From contig SVPH01000019.1 of the NCBI GenBank assembly GCA_015065965.1, positions 1 through 50,495 of the forward strand: 50,495 nt of DNA, written 5' to 3'. The stretch's first letter is position 1, and the number at the start of each line of letters is the position of its first letter. Source of the stretch: Oscillospiraceae bacterium (GTDB lineage: Bacteria > Bacillota > Clostridia > Oscillospirales > Acutalibacteraceae). Shown here piece by piece: positions 35,870 through 44,127 of this stretch. Both the position numbers and the translations under genes were made by a program. The notes beneath the pieces are model-generated. The model was given only the letters and a program-made list of their open reading frames with translations. It was not told the DNA's origin and made no database searches.

Positions 35870-36562
35870 TCATATTCCCCTGATTTCGCACGAATCGACA
35901 TATTTGAGCATCACTTTTCTCATTGATTCCATCTCGTCTTTAGGTACTGCGTTGAGGTCAAAACCTATAAGTTCACCCGAATCAATAAACGCCTGAATAT
36001 AGTGGCGTTTGGCTCCTTTTATAAGTTTACCTATGCCCTCAATTGAAAATATGCTGTGAAGTTCACGGACAACCGTTGTTCTGAATTCGTAATCAACATT
36101 ATTTTCCAGCAAAAAATCAATGCTCTCTTTTATTTTAGAAATATCGTATCCGCTTATACCGACGGTTTCAGAATAAAGTTCAGGAGAATTCTTGATATCC
36201 ATCGCAACATAGTCGACAAGCCCTCTGTTAACTAAATCCTTAAGTTTATCCGGATATGTTCCGTTAGTATCAAGTTTAACCGCATAGCCAAGGTCACGTA
36301 TTTTCTGAATAAATACATCAATATCTTTTTGCATAAGGGGTTCGCCGCCTGTTATGGCAACACCTTCCAATATCCCCTGACGCTTTTTCAGATATGCAAA
36401 AATTTCTTCCTCACTGAATTCCGCTTCACCTGACGGATTAATAACCAGTCTTGAATTATGGCAGAACGGGCAGCGCATATTGCAGCCTGCAGTAAACAGC
36501 GTGCACGCCATTTTCCCGGGAAAATCAAGCAATGTTAACTTTTGAAAACCTTGAATGTTCAT
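35870..36562 (-). CDS. nrdG: Anaerobic ribonucleotide reductase activase
   Basis: NrdG is the radical-SAM enzyme that generates the glycyl radical on NrdD. The cysteine motif CNMRCPFC (CxxxCxxC) binds the 4Fe-4S cluster, and AITGGEP follows as the SAM-contact region. ATG 36562 is the family-typical start (MNIQGF). At about 230 residues it is longer than the E. coli form and resembles the Clostridial group with a C-terminal extension. It has its own NrdR-like boxes upstream and lies immediately before nrdD. Confidence 0.9.
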   Translation of the reverse strand: MNIQGFQKLTLLDFPGKMACTLFTAGCNMRCPFCHNSRLVINPSGEAEFSEEEIFAYLKKRQGILEGVAITGGEPLMQKDIDVFIQKIRDLGYAVKLDTNGTYPDKLKDLVNRGLVDYVAMDIKNSPELYSETVGISGYDISKIKESIDFLLENNVDYEFRTTVVRELHSIFSIEGIGKLIKGAKRHYIQAFIDSGELIGFDLNAVPKDEMESMRKVMLKYVDSCEIRGI

Positions 36563-36624
36563 AAAAATCATTACTTTCTGTGTATCGTGTTTGTTGCCGC
36601 TAACTGCGGTGTAGGTCTATAATA

Positions 36625-36640
36625 TCACAAGATATTGTGT
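36625..36640 (-). promoter_or_regulatory. NrdR box upstream of nrdG (proximal)
   Basis: TCACAAGATATTGTGT matches the NrdR consensus at 14 of 16 bases and is nearly identical to the distal nrdD box. Confidence 0.8.
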
Positions 36641-36688
36641 TTTGCAATAGGTTAAACCACAAAATTTTGAATATTTTTTGATTTTTCG

Positions 36689-36704
36689 CCACAATATGTT
36701 GTGG
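36689..36704 (-). promoter_or_regulatory. NrdR-like box upstream of nrdG (distal)
   Basis: CCACAATATGTTGTGG matches the NrdR consensus at 13 of 16 bases, with a centre 64 bases from the proximal box. Confidence 0.65.
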
Positions 36705-36719
36705 TTGGGGTAAAAAAAC

Positions 36720-36741
36720 ACGGCAATCCGAAGATTACCGT
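36720..36741 (-). terminator. Terminator of the GtrA-like gene
   Basis: On the minus strand ACGGTAATC, a TTCG loop and GATTGCCGT form a 9-bp stem followed by GTTTTTTT. It is shortly past the stop codon. Confidence 0.9.
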
Positions 36742-36761
36742 ATTATATACTGTTTTATATA

Positions 36762-37289
36762 TTATTTTTCTTCCTTCTTCTTGTGGAAGAGAATCTTATC
36801 AACAGGGAAGTAAAGGAAGAACTGAAGAGCCGAGCAGATCATTGTAGCAATGTTCTTTGCTGCTGCTTCTTCAAGATCCCAGCCTACAAAAACTTCCTTA
36901 AGAGTGGGGTTAAGCCATGCTGAGAAGAGGATAAGTGCAATTGTGAATATTATGTAAATGGGAAGAGCAACAGCAACATTTGCGCCTGAATTGAATGTCT
37001 TTTCCTTATTAACAAAGAAAGCAACTATCTGAGCGATGATGTTAGCAACGTTACTTACGATGAAATAACCAAGACCGCCGACTGCAACGGGATAAACGAA
37101 TACCCACCATGAGAAAGGCTCGTTATAAAGTTCTGCAATGGGAGGAATAAGGTTAAGTGTGTTGAGAAGAACGAACTGAACAATCATTGCAAGAAGGCTT
37201 ACAACGATGAACTTAACAAACTGCCAAATTGTAACAAGAAGTGAACCCTTGCTCTCAGCAGCCTTATCAATTTGATTTAATTTTCCCAT
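36762..37289 (-). CDS. GtrA-like membrane protein
   Basis: This 175-residue four-helix membrane protein has the GtrA family pattern: a first helix from about residue 19 (FVKFIVVSLLAMIVQFVLL), a loop with VSNVANIIAQIVAFFVNKEKTF, then the final pair of helices and a C-terminal lysine-rich tail. GtrA proteins are thought to flip lipid-linked sugars; a partner glycosyltransferase is not visible. ATG 37289, behind GGAG, is preferred over the upstream in-frame codon. It is a single-gene unit with its own promoter and terminator. Confidence 0.8.
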   Translation of the reverse strand: MGKLNQIDKAAESKGSLLVTIWQFVKFIVVSLLAMIVQFVLLNTLNLIPPIAELYNEPFSWWVFVYPVAVGGLGYFIVSNVANIIAQIVAFFVNKEKTFNSGANVAVALPIYIIFTIALILFSAWLNPTLKEVFVGWDLEEAAAKNIATMICSALQFFLYFPVDKILFHKKKEEK

Positions 37290-37321
37290 AATATTATCTC
37301 CTAACATTATAAATTCAATGT

Positions 37322-37351
37322 ATTATAACACACATAGTTATATCTTGGCAA
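37322..37351 (-). promoter_or_regulatory. Promoter of the GtrA-like gene
   Basis: TTGCCA (37346-37351) and TATAAT (37322-37327) on the minus strand have an 18-base spacer. Confidence 0.6.
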
Positions 37352-37382
37352 GTCAAATTTTGCAGCCGGAAATTGTGCAATT

Positions 37383-38684
37383 TTACCCAACAATATTTAA
37401 CAAAAGCGGTTTTGATGCCGGTTTTTTGCTCTCTACTGTTACAGAAGAATTAAACTGTAACGCTGCTTGCTCAAAAAGTGATTCATCGGATGAATAAAGC
37501 GTTGCAATGATCTCACCTTTTGCAATTTCATCACCTGTTTTTTTGTTTAAAATTATACCTGCAGAATAGTCAATATCGTCTTCTTTTGTCTGCCTGCCTG
37601 CGCCGAGTGAAACACCGGCAAGACCGATTCCTTCAGCATTCATATGGCTGATATAGCCGCTTTCGGATGCTTTGATATCAAAACTGTAATGCGCTTTCGG
37701 GAAAAGTGAAGTGTTTCTGATAAACTCCGAATCTCCGCCCTGAAGCGCTACCATTTCGGCAAGTTTGTTCAATGCCGAACCGTCTTTTATTTTTGACATT
37801 GCAAGTTTCTTACAATCGTCAAAACTGCCTTTGTCTGCAAGTTCAAGCAATTTCGCAGCAAGAAGAACACAAATTTCAGTCAGATCATCGGGACCGTTAT
37901 CTTTAAGCGTTTCAACCGCTTCAACAATTTCAAGCGAGTTACCGATATTTTTGCCGAGAGGTGTATCCATATCGGTAATAAGTGCTGCAATTTTTCTGCC
38001 CGCTCCCCTTCCGATTTCAACCATTTTCTCTGCAAGCGCAGTTGCGGAATCAACATCTTTCATAAATGCTCCGCTGCCGCATTTAACATCAAGCACAATG
38101 CAGTCCGCTCCGCCTGCAAGTTTTTTGCTCATTATACTTGAAGCAATAAGGGACATGTTGTCAACCGTTTCCGTTGCATCGCGCAGACTGTAAAGTTTTT
38201 TATCGGCAGGGCAAAGTTTGCCTGACTGACCTGCAACGCAGATGCCGCATTTATTAACTATTGATATGAATTCGTCGGTTTCAAACGAGGTTCTGAAATT
38301 CGGTATTGACTCAAGTTTATCAACTGTTCCGCCTGTGTGTCCGAGCCCTCTGCCGCTCATCTTTGCAATTTTCACACCGCATTCCGCAACAATAGGAGCA
38401 ACAACAAGCGTTGTTTTATCTCCGACTCCGCCCGTTGAGTGCTTATCGCCTGTTATTCCGTTAACTGCGGATAAATCAGCCATATCACCCGAACGAGCCA
38501 TGGCATCTGTAAGTTCAAGCGTTTCGTTGCTGTCAAGGCCGTTAAAACAAATAGCCATAAGCAAGGCAGAAAGTTGATAATCCTTAATGCTGCCGTCTGC
38601 CGCACCGAAAGCAAAATATTCAATTTCCTCTTTTGTGAGCGAAAGACCGCTGCGTTTTTTGCGGATAATTTCTTTTATATTCAT
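37383..38684 (-). CDS. pdp: Pyrimidine-nucleoside phosphorylase
   Basis: This enzyme of 433 residues phosphorolyses uridine, thymidine or deoxyuridine to the base and (deoxy)ribose-1-phosphate. It has the glycosyl-transferase family 3 helical N-domain, the GDKHSTGGVGDKTTLVVAP phosphate-binding signature, KMSGRGLGHTGGTVDKLESI and the C-terminal PYNP domain. It overlaps the upstream cdd gene, which feeds it uridine or deoxyuridine. Two consecutive ATG codons (38687 and 38684) are possible starts. Confidence 0.96.
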   Translation of the reverse strand: MNIKEIIRKKRSGLSLTKEEIEYFAFGAADGSIKDYQLSALLMAICFNGLDSNETLELTDAMARSGDMADLSAVNGITGDKHSTGGVGDKTTLVVAPIVAECGVKIAKMSGRGLGHTGGTVDKLESIPNFRTSFETDEFISIVNKCGICVAGQSGKLCPADKKLYSLRDATETVDNMSLIASSIMSKKLAGGADCIVLDVKCGSGAFMKDVDSATALAEKMVEIGRGAGRKIAALITDMDTPLGKNIGNSLEIVEAVETLKDNGPDDLTEICVLLAAKLLELADKGSFDDCKKLAMSKIKDGSALNKLAEMVALQGGDSEFIRNTSLFPKAHYSFDIKASESGYISHMNAEGIGLAGVSLGAGRQTKEDDIDYSAGIILNKKTGDEIAKGEIIATLYSSDESLFEQAALQFNSSVTVESKKPASKPLLLNIVG

Positions 38685-39097
38685 CATTTTACCTCACGCT
38701 TATCAAAACTCTCGGGAAGAAGTTCGGAAAGCGTCATAACTTTGTAATCTTCAGGATTTTTAGCCATAACCACTTCAAAATCAGCTGAACAGAATTCTCG
38801 CATAACCTGCCTGCATACTCCGCATGGAGGGCAAACTCTTTCAGGCTGTTCATTCTCTGCGTTGCCGCCGACAACTGCAATTTTCACAAAACTGCATTTT
38901 CCCTCTGAAACCGCTTTAAAAAAAGCCGTTCTCTCCGCACAGTTTGTTGGTGAAAAAGCGGAATTCTCAATGTTACAGCCGGTATAAACCGAGCCGTCTG
39001 CGCAAAGCAATGCCGCACCGACAGCAAATCCTGAATATGGGCAGTAAGCCATATTGCGTGCGTGCAAAGCGAGTTCAATCAACTGAGAGTTATTCAT
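38684..39097 (-). CDS. cdd: Cytidine deaminase
   Basis: This 137-residue zinc enzyme deaminates cytidine or deoxycytidine. Motifs CAERTAFFKAV and PPCGVCRQVM supply the zinc ligands (one Cys plus the PCxxC pair) and catalytic Glu. The start overlaps the deoD stop by four bases and the stop overlaps pdp, so it is tightly coupled within the nucleoside salvage operon. Confidence 0.97.
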   Translation of the reverse strand: MNNSQLIELALHARNMAYCPYSGFAVGAALLCADGSVYTGCNIENSAFSPTNCAERTAFFKAVSEGKCSFVKIAVVGGNAENEQPERVCPPCGVCRQVMREFCSADFEVVMAKNPEDYKVMTLSELLPESFDKREVK

Positions 39098-39810
39098 TCA
39101 GCCGCCTCCAGTGCGATTTCAATCATCTTATTGAATGTCTGTTCTCTTTCAAGAGCGGTACACTCTTCTCCGCTTGAAAGAGGGCAATCGGAAACAGTAC
39201 ATATCGCAAGCGCTTTTTTACCGCTTCTCGCAGCATTCATATAAAGTGCTGCACACTCCATTTCAATTGCAAGAACGCCCATCTTCTGCCACTCGGCAAG
39301 GCTGTTTGCATCATCATAGAATGTATCTGAAGAAAGCAAATTACCGATATAAGGTTTAATACCGAGTTTTTCAGCCGCTTTTACGGCATTCTGCAAGGTT
39401 TCATAATCCGCTATCGGAGCAAATGTGCCCGGCAAGCGGTATTGGTCTGCGTAAGCCGAATTTGTGCATGCACCCATACCGAAAACAACATCACGCAGAT
39501 GAAGTTCAGGGCTTATTGCACCTGCAGAACCTACTCTGATAATTGTATCAACATCATAAAAGTTATAAAGTTCATAGGAATAAATCCCGATTGACGGCAT
39601 ACCCATACCGGATGCCATAACCGAAATGCGTTTACCGTTGTAATATCCCGTATATCCCTGCACACCTCTTGTGTTGTTTACAAGAACAGCATTTTCCAAA
39701 AAATTTTCTGCAATATATTTTGCCCTTAAAGGGTCACCGGGCATAAGCACGGTTTTTGCAAATGCATCTTTTTCTGTTGCCGCAATGTGCGGCGTAGGCA
39801 GTTTACTCAC
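39094..39810 (-). CDS. deoD: Purine-nucleoside phosphorylase (DeoD type)
   Basis: This is a 238-residue hexameric-type purine nucleoside phosphorylase. Diagnostic segments are VLMPGDPLRAKYIAE near the N-terminus, the ASGMGMPSIGIYSYEL stretch, RVGSAGAI and the MECAALYMNA motif with the ribose-binding Glu, then CTVSDCP. The start is GTG at 39808-39810. It is followed by cdd and preceded by deoC. Confidence 0.96.
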   Translation of the reverse strand: MSKLPTPHIAATEKDAFAKTVLMPGDPLRAKYIAENFLENAVLVNNTRGVQGYTGYYNGKRISVMASGMGMPSIGIYSYELYNFYDVDTIIRVGSAGAISPELHLRDVVFGMGACTNSAYADQYRLPGTFAPIADYETLQNAVKAAEKLGIKPYIGNLLSSDTFYDDANSLAEWQKMGVLAIEMECAALYMNAARSGKKALAICTVSDCPLSSGEECTALEREQTFNKMIEIALEAAE

Positions 39811-39828
39811 AGCAAATCCCTCCAGTAA

Positions 39829-40494
39829 TTAATATCCTGTTACTTCCTGATTTTTTACAAGTTTTACAATTGCGCTTGTTCCGAGCCTTTCGCAGCCGAG
39901 AGCAAGATAATCCTCTGCATCTTCAAATGAGCGGATACCGCCTGCCGCTTTCATTTTAACACCTGAACCGATATGCTTTGCAAAAAGAGCAATATCTTCT
40001 CTTGTTGCTCCGCCTTTTGAAAAACCTGTTGATGTTTTAATGAAATCTGCGCCCGATTCCGTAACAACCCTGCACATTTCAATTTTTTCTTCATCAGAAA
40101 GAAGGCAGGTTTCAATAATAACCTTTAATATTTTGCCACAGCAGGCTGCTTTTACAAGTTTGATTTCATTTAATATTTCATCAAACTTACCGTCTTTTGC
40201 CCAACCTACATTGATTACCATATCAATTTCATCCGCTCCGTTTTCAACAGCGTTTTTTGCCTCAAAAGCCTTTACTTCCGATGTTGAATAACCGTTAGGG
40301 AACCCGATTACCGTGCATATTGCAAGTTTACCTTCAACATATTCGGCTGCCTGCTTAACATACGAAGCAGGAATACACACGCTTGCGGTTTTATATTTCA
40401 TTCCGTCATCGCAGATTTGCTTTATATCTTCCCACTTTGCATCAACAGCAAGAAGTGTGTGATCGCAGTGCGAAAGAATTTTTTCAATATTCAT
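39829..40494 (-). CDS. deoC: Deoxyribose-phosphate aldolase
   Basis: DeoC splits 2-deoxyribose-5-phosphate into acetaldehyde and glyceraldehyde-3-phosphate. The 221-residue protein has the [15 protein letters not shown]-terminal region, [10 protein letters not shown], the KVIIETCLL strand with the first catalytic lysine, and [14 protein letters not shown] with the Schiff-base lysine. ATG 40494, behind AAGGTGA, is preferred over 40515, which overlaps the previous stop. It completes breakdown of deoxyribose from pdp/deoD products. Confidence 0.96.
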   Translation of the reverse strand: MNIEKILSHCDHTLLAVDAKWEDIKQICDDGMKYKTASVCIPASYVKQAAEYVEGKLAICTVIGFPNGYSTSEVKAFEAKNAVENGADEIDMVINVGWAKDGKFDEILNEIKLVKAACCGKILKVIIETCLLSDEEKIEMCRVVTESGADFIKTSTGFSKGGATREDIALFAKHIGSGVKMKAAGGIRSFEDAEDYLALGCERLGTSAIVKLVKNQEVTGY

Positions 40495-40511
40495 ATTATT
40501 CACCTTATATT

Positions 40512-41333
40512 TCATTTATTTAATGCATATTTTTCAACCATTTGAGCAACACCGTCTTCTGCGTTTGACGGTGCGGCAAAGCGTGCACTTGCCTTGCAGA
40601 TATCATCGCCGTTTTCCATAGCAAATGAATAATAAGCATATTTCAGCATTGTTGAGTCGTTTGACGCATCACCGAAAGCCATTGCCTCATCTGCACCTAT
40701 GTCCATAATTTTGCAAAGTCCGCCGAGAGCCGTTCCTTTATCTGCTCCGACAGCCGTTGCGGAAACAACTCCGGCAAGTGCGGAAGTCAAAACAAGACCG
40801 TTTGATTCAAAGAAATCAAAAATGATTTTCTTTTGCTCATCGTTAACATAAAAAACATCTATCAGTTCAGCACCTTTGCCGCACGTTGATGCTGAAATGT
40901 CGTCACAAACTGTAAGTTTTGATGCAAATTCTTCAAGAAATACTGTTGGCAAACCCGTATTCTCAAAATACTTTTCGCTTCCCTTTTGAACATAAATTCC
41001 GCCGTCCACATAGATATTATAATATACAGGAAGAGTTTTGAGAAGTTCAATTGCCTGTGCGGTTATTTCCGAAGAAACAAGATTTGTGTATATAAACTTT
41101 TGGTTGTTCCTGTCATAGACCGAAGCACCGTTTGAACATATAACATAATCAGCAAAAGGAATCTGTTTTGTTACCCCTTCAGTAAAATTAAGCGCTCTGC
41201 CCGTTGCAACAGCAACCTTTATGCCTTTTTCATGAGCATCAAGCAACGCCTGCTTCGTTCTTGGTGTAACGGTTATATGGTCAGGTGCCATAAGTGTGCC
41301 GTCAAGATCTGTTGCGATAATTTTAATTGCCAT
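40512..41333 (-). CDS. HAD hydrolase, Cof family
   Basis: This 273-residue haloacid-dehalogenase phosphatase of the Cof/YidA group has motif I DLDGTLM with the nucleophilic Asp at about residue 8, motif II VATGRAL, and motifs III/IV with DKGTALGGL and FGDASND. Substrates of this group are sugar phosphates and nucleotides. As the first gene of the deo operon it may act on pentose phosphates (inference). Confidence 0.9.
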   Translation of the reverse strand: MAIKIIATDLDGTLMAPDHITVTPRTKQALLDAHEKGIKVAVATGRALNFTEGVTKQIPFADYVICSNGASVYDRNNQKFIYTNLVSSEITAQAIELLKTLPVYYNIYVDGGIYVQKGSEKYFENTGLPTVFLEEFASKLTVCDDISASTCGKGAELIDVFYVNDEQKKIIFDFFESNGLVLTSALAGVVSATAVGADKGTALGGLCKIMDIGADEAMAFGDASNDSTMLKYAYYSFAMENGDDICKASARFAAPSNAEDGVAQMVEKYALNK

Positions 41334-41363
41334 GGTTTTCTCCTAACTGATAATATATGATCA

Positions 41364-41393
41364 AGTATATCATTTATCTAAAAGCAATGTCAA
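41364..41393 (-). promoter_or_regulatory. Promoter of the HAD-deoC-deoD-cdd-pdp operon
   Basis: TTGACA (41388-41393) and TATACT (41364-41369) on the minus strand are separated by 18 bases, about 30 bases upstream of the HAD start codon. Confidence 0.7.
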
Positions 41394-41429
41394 TATTTAC
41401 AGCACTTAATGTCACAATCATTCAAAGAA

Positions 41430-41437
41430 CATATAAT
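41430..41437 (+). promoter_or_regulatory. Possible sporulation -10 element for cotJ
   Basis: CATATAAT resembles the sigma-E/K -10 consensus (CATACAMT) and is 43 bases upstream of the cotJA start. In Bacillus cotJ is under sigma-E control. No clear -35 could be defined. Confidence 0.35.
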
Positions 41438-41479
41438 ATAACAGAGGATATTCCTCAAATTATGAAAGGAATGATTGCT

Positions 41480-41698
41480 ATGTCGGATTACGGATACCGT
41501 TATCCTAATCAGCGGCAGATTCAAAAACGCGAATCCTGTCCCTGCACAATCACTCCCCTGCCTGCAAACCCTGTTGTAGCAATGCTGTATGTACCTATGC
41601 AAAACGACACAACAATGTTTGACGAAATGAAAGCGCTTGATTGCGGAACACTGTTCACAGTTCTTAACAAGCCCTTTGCAGGGAAGTGCTGCAAATGA
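41480..41698 (+). CDS. cotJA: Spore coat-associated protein CotJA
   Basis: This 72-residue protein starts at ATG 41480 (AAAGGA upstream) although the frame is open further left. The pattern PLPANPVVAMLYVPMQNDTT, a short helix, then FTVLNKPF with a cysteine end is typical of CotJA. It overlaps cotJB by four bases. CotJA anchors CotJC in the coat of Bacillus spores. Confidence 0.92.
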   Translation: MSDYGYRYPNQRQIQKRESCPCTITPLPANPVVAMLYVPMQNDTTMFDEMKALDCGTLFTVLNKPFAGKCCK

Positions 41699-41946
41699 CT
41701 CAAAAAGAAACTATGCTCAAAAAACTGAGCGCAGCCCAGTTTACCCTTTGGGAAATACACCTTTATCTCGACACACATCCATGGGATTTACAAATGGTTG
41801 ATGCACATAACAAAGCCGCAATGAGATACAAGGCGATATTATGTGAATTTGAAGAAAAATTCTGTCCCCTTACCGCTGCAAAATCGCAGGGCTTTGAATG
41901 GCTCAAGGGTCCTTGGCCTTGGGAATATGAGGAGTGTGGCTGCTGA
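41695..41946 (+). CDS. cotJB: Spore coat protein CotJB
   Basis: This 83-residue protein has the CotJB pattern (LSAAQFTLWEIHLYLDTHP, then WPWEYEECGC at the C-terminus). It starts at ATG 41695 overlapping the cotJA stop, and its own stop overlaps the ATG of cotJC. Its exact role in the coat is unknown; it is part of the cotJ operon. Confidence 0.93.
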   Translation: MTQKETMLKKLSAAQFTLWEIHLYLDTHPWDLQMVDAHNKAAMRYKAILCEFEEKFCPLTAAKSQGFEWLKGPWPWEYEECGC

Positions 41947-42158
41947 TGTTTATTTACGAAAAGAAACTGCAATATCCAGTTAAAATCAAAAATCCCAACG
42001 CAAAATTCGCAAAGATAATCATAAGCCAATACGGCGGTCCGGACGGCGAACTTGCCGCTTCTCTGCGCTACCTGAGCCAGCGATTTGCCATGCCTTATGA
42101 TGAACTCAAAGGTCTTCTGACAGATATCGGTACATCAGTTGTACTATGGTCTCTTTGA
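41946..42158 (+). pseudogene. cotJC: Interrupted cotJC (manganese catalase), 5' fragment
   Basis: The first 62 residues match CotJC, a spore-coat manganese catalase (MFIYEKKLQYPVKIKNPNAK start, QYGGPDGELAASLRYLSQRF, DELKGLLTDIGT). The family continues with a conserved EELAHMEM stretch carrying metal ligands, but here the frame leaves the family at codon 63 and stops after eight unrelated residues (SVVLWSL). The rest of the gene is not found in the window. The break coincides with the recombinase gene end and a composition change, so the gene is split by an inserted element rather than decayed. Confidence 0.9.
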
Positions 42159-43813
42159 GCATTTTCAGCTTCATTCTCGGACACTTCTTCCACACATTGT
42201 TCGGCTTTGGGATAAAAAGAAGAACCTGCCGCCGTTGCAACGGAAGATAATGCAAATTTCCATTTAAACGGCAGCAGGTTTAATTTTACTGTTATTATGT
42301 TGTCTTTTGATACGGTCATCGACTCAAGTATCTGTTTTATGAACTCATCATTGTTCTCTCCCGAAGTGAGTATTGCTTTTGCATACGCAACGCACTCGGC
42401 GATTATTTCATCCTTCTTCTCTCGGTCAAGTGTGTTGGCAACACAGCTCTGAAGCTCGGTTTTCAGGCTTTCAATTTCTCCGTCAAGCTGAACGGACATT
42501 TCTTTGAATTCTTCTCTTGTTATGCACTTGTCGAGATACAAATCCACAAGTGCTTTTCTGCGTTCGGTTTTCTTGTCGAACTGCTCTTTTTTACGCTCAA
42601 AATCATTGTTGTCACTTTGCAAAAACACTTCTTCAAGCTGTTTTTTCAGTAATGAAAGGAGTCTGCTTTTATCAGCGGTCATCATTTCGATAACGCTTGC
42701 CATAATGTTTTTCAGGTCATCGTGAGCAATATGGTCTATCGAGCAGCCGACTTCTTTGCCTGTCACGGAATCAATATGCTTTGTCTTTCCGTTTTGCCTG
42801 CGGTTATAGCATTGCCAGTATTTGAAATAATTACCGCTTCTCAACTTTTTATTATGAAACACAAAGCTTGAGCCGCATTCTTCGCAGGTGATTTTACCCG
42901 AGAAACAATAACGGTTGCCGAGCTTTTTCTTTTGTTCATCACTCGGAGAACGGCGTTCAAGCTCCTTTTGTGTCAGCTCAAAAAGCTCACGGCTGATAAT
43001 CGGTTCGTGGTGGTCACGGATAATAACGAACTCTTCTTCTCCTCGGTTGAGAACCTTTTCGTGGGTTAAATAGTTCGGAGTCAGGGTCTTTTTCTGCACC
43101 AAATCACCGCAGTATTTTTCATTGCGAAGTGTGCGGAGAATTACTGTGTTAGTCCAGTTTTTGTTGGTGAAGGTTGGTATTCCTTCCTCTTTCAACTCCC
43201 TTGCGATGGTGCAGGTGCCTTTGCGCTCGATTGTGTACTTATGAAAAATCTTACGAACTATCTCCGCACCCTCGGGATTTATGTAAAGCTTGCCGTCACG
43301 CACATCATAACCAATCATACTCTTTCCGAAAACAACACCCTGCTCCATTCTGCGTTTCTGACCCCATTTGACACGCTCGGAAGTCTTGCGGCTTTCTTCC
43401 TGTGCGATTGAAGCCATAATCGTTAATCGAAGCTCTGCATCGGGGTCAAGGGTAAAAAGATTATCGTTTGCAAAGATTACACCTATGCCGTATTCCTTGA
43501 GCTTTCGGGTGTAATAAATGCTGTCGAGAGTGTTACGAGCAAAACGGCTGATTTCTTTGGTGATGATAAGGTCGTATTTCTTAAGCTGGGCATCAACCAT
43601 CATTCTGTTGAATGCCTTTCTCTTTTTGGTGCTTGTACCCGTAATTCCCTCATCAACATAAATATCATAAAGCTCCCACATCGGATTTCTTTCGATATAT
43701 TCCTTGAAATAGCTCTGCTGGCTTGCAAGGGAGTTTGCTTGGTCGTTGCTGTCGGTTGAAACACGGCAATACGCCGCAACCTTTAATATTCTGTCGGTCT
43801 GAATTCGTGTCAT
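42095..43813 (-). CDS. Large serine recombinase (site-specific integrase)
   Basis: This 572-residue recombinase has an N-terminal resolvase domain with the catalytic serine in AAYCRVSTD (Ser near residue 19), EGITGTSTKK and TKEISRFARNTLD, a recombinase domain (about 160-280), a zinc-ribbon domain (CEECGSSFVFHN, WQCYNRRQ) and a coiled-coil region. It integrates and, with help, excises the element. ATG 43813 has GGAGG upstream. About a dozen C-terminal residues (VPISVRRPLSSS) are read in antisense from host cotJC sequence, so the stop codon at 42095-42097 is host-encoded. Confidence 0.95.
   Translation of the reverse strand: MTRIQTDRILKVAAYCRVSTDSNDQANSLASQQSYFKEYIERNPMWELYDIYVDEGITGTSTKKRKAFNRMMVDAQLKKYDLIITKEISRFARNTLDSIYYTRKLKEYGIGVIFANDNLFTLDPDAELRLTIMASIAQEESRKTSERVKWGQKRRMEQGVVFGKSMIGYDVRDGKLYINPEGAEIVRKIFHKYTIERKGTCTIARELKEEGIPTFTNKNWTNTVILRTLRNEKYCGDLVQKKTLTPNYLTHEKVLNRGEEEFVIIRDHHEPIISRELFELTQKELERRSPSDEQKKKLGNRYCFSGKITCEECGSSFVFHNKKLRSGNYFKYWQCYNRRQNGKTKHIDSVTGKEVGCSIDHIAHDDLKNIMASVIEMMTADKSRLLSLLKKQLEEVFLQSDNNDFERKKEQFDKKTERRKALVDLYLDKCITREEFKEMSVQLDGEIESLKTELQSCVANTLDREKKDEIIAECVAYAKAILTSGENNDEFIKQILESMTVSKDNIITVKLNLLPFKWKFALSSVATAAGSSFYPKAEQCVEEVSENEAENAQRDHSTTDVPISVRRPLSSS
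42123..42149. other. Element/host junction, candidate attL
   Basis: cotJC identity ends at GATATCGGTACA (42123-42134). The recombinase reading frame crosses this point in antisense. GTAC repeated on both sides of ATCAGTT (42130-42144) is a feature of the junction. The exact crossover base pair cannot be fixed without the other end. Confidence 0.7.
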
Positions 43814-43822
43814 ATAAACGCC

Positions 43823-43852
43823 TCCTATAATATAGGTAAATGTATATTTACC
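43823..43852. promoter_or_regulatory. Palindromic operator-like region upstream of the recombinase gene
   Basis: GGTAAAT (43835-43841) and ATTTACC (43846-43852) form a palindrome, and CCTATA/TATAGG (43823-43835) forms a second, adjacent one. Together they sit between the start codon and a presumed promoter, a common place for a repressor or recombination directionality protein to bind. Confidence 0.45.
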
Positions 43853-43896
43853 GTACACATAGTGCCATAGTAACCGATGTATATCAATACGATTAC

Positions 43897-44079
43897 CTAC
43901 CAAATATTCAGGTTAATATTCTCCAGATATCTGACCTGTTCTTCGGTCAATTTTCCTGCTTGGTAGAGGGATTGGCACAAAGCATTCACAACGATTTTAT
44001 CGAATTCTTCCTGCTCGTGTTTATTCAGTTGTATTTCAGGCTTTTCAATCATTATGTATTGCTTCTTTTTCCGCGCCAA
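43897..44079 (-). CDS. Small element-encoded protein, unknown function
   Basis: This protein of about 60 residues lies between capsid and recombinase genes. The start is uncertain: GTG 44088 or TTG 44079, the latter eight bases after AGGAGG. The N-terminus is very basic (ARKKKQ) and the C-terminal half is helical (LCQSLYQAGKLTEEQVRYLE), like small proteins that accompany serine recombinases in Clostridial mobile elements. Its close packing with the recombinase suggests a role in control of integration or excision (inference). Confidence 0.65.
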   Translation of the reverse strand: MARKKKQYIMIEKPEIQLNKHEQEEFDKIVVNALCQSLYQAGKLTEEQVRYLENINLNIW

Positions 44080-44127
44080 ACCCTCCACCTCCTTTAGATT
44101 TTATTCATCAGCGGGAATTGCTATAAC

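Noticed and set aside
42504..42725. Plus-strand open frames inside the recombinase gene
   Set aside because: They are antisense shadows of a well supported gene and lack ribosome binding sites.
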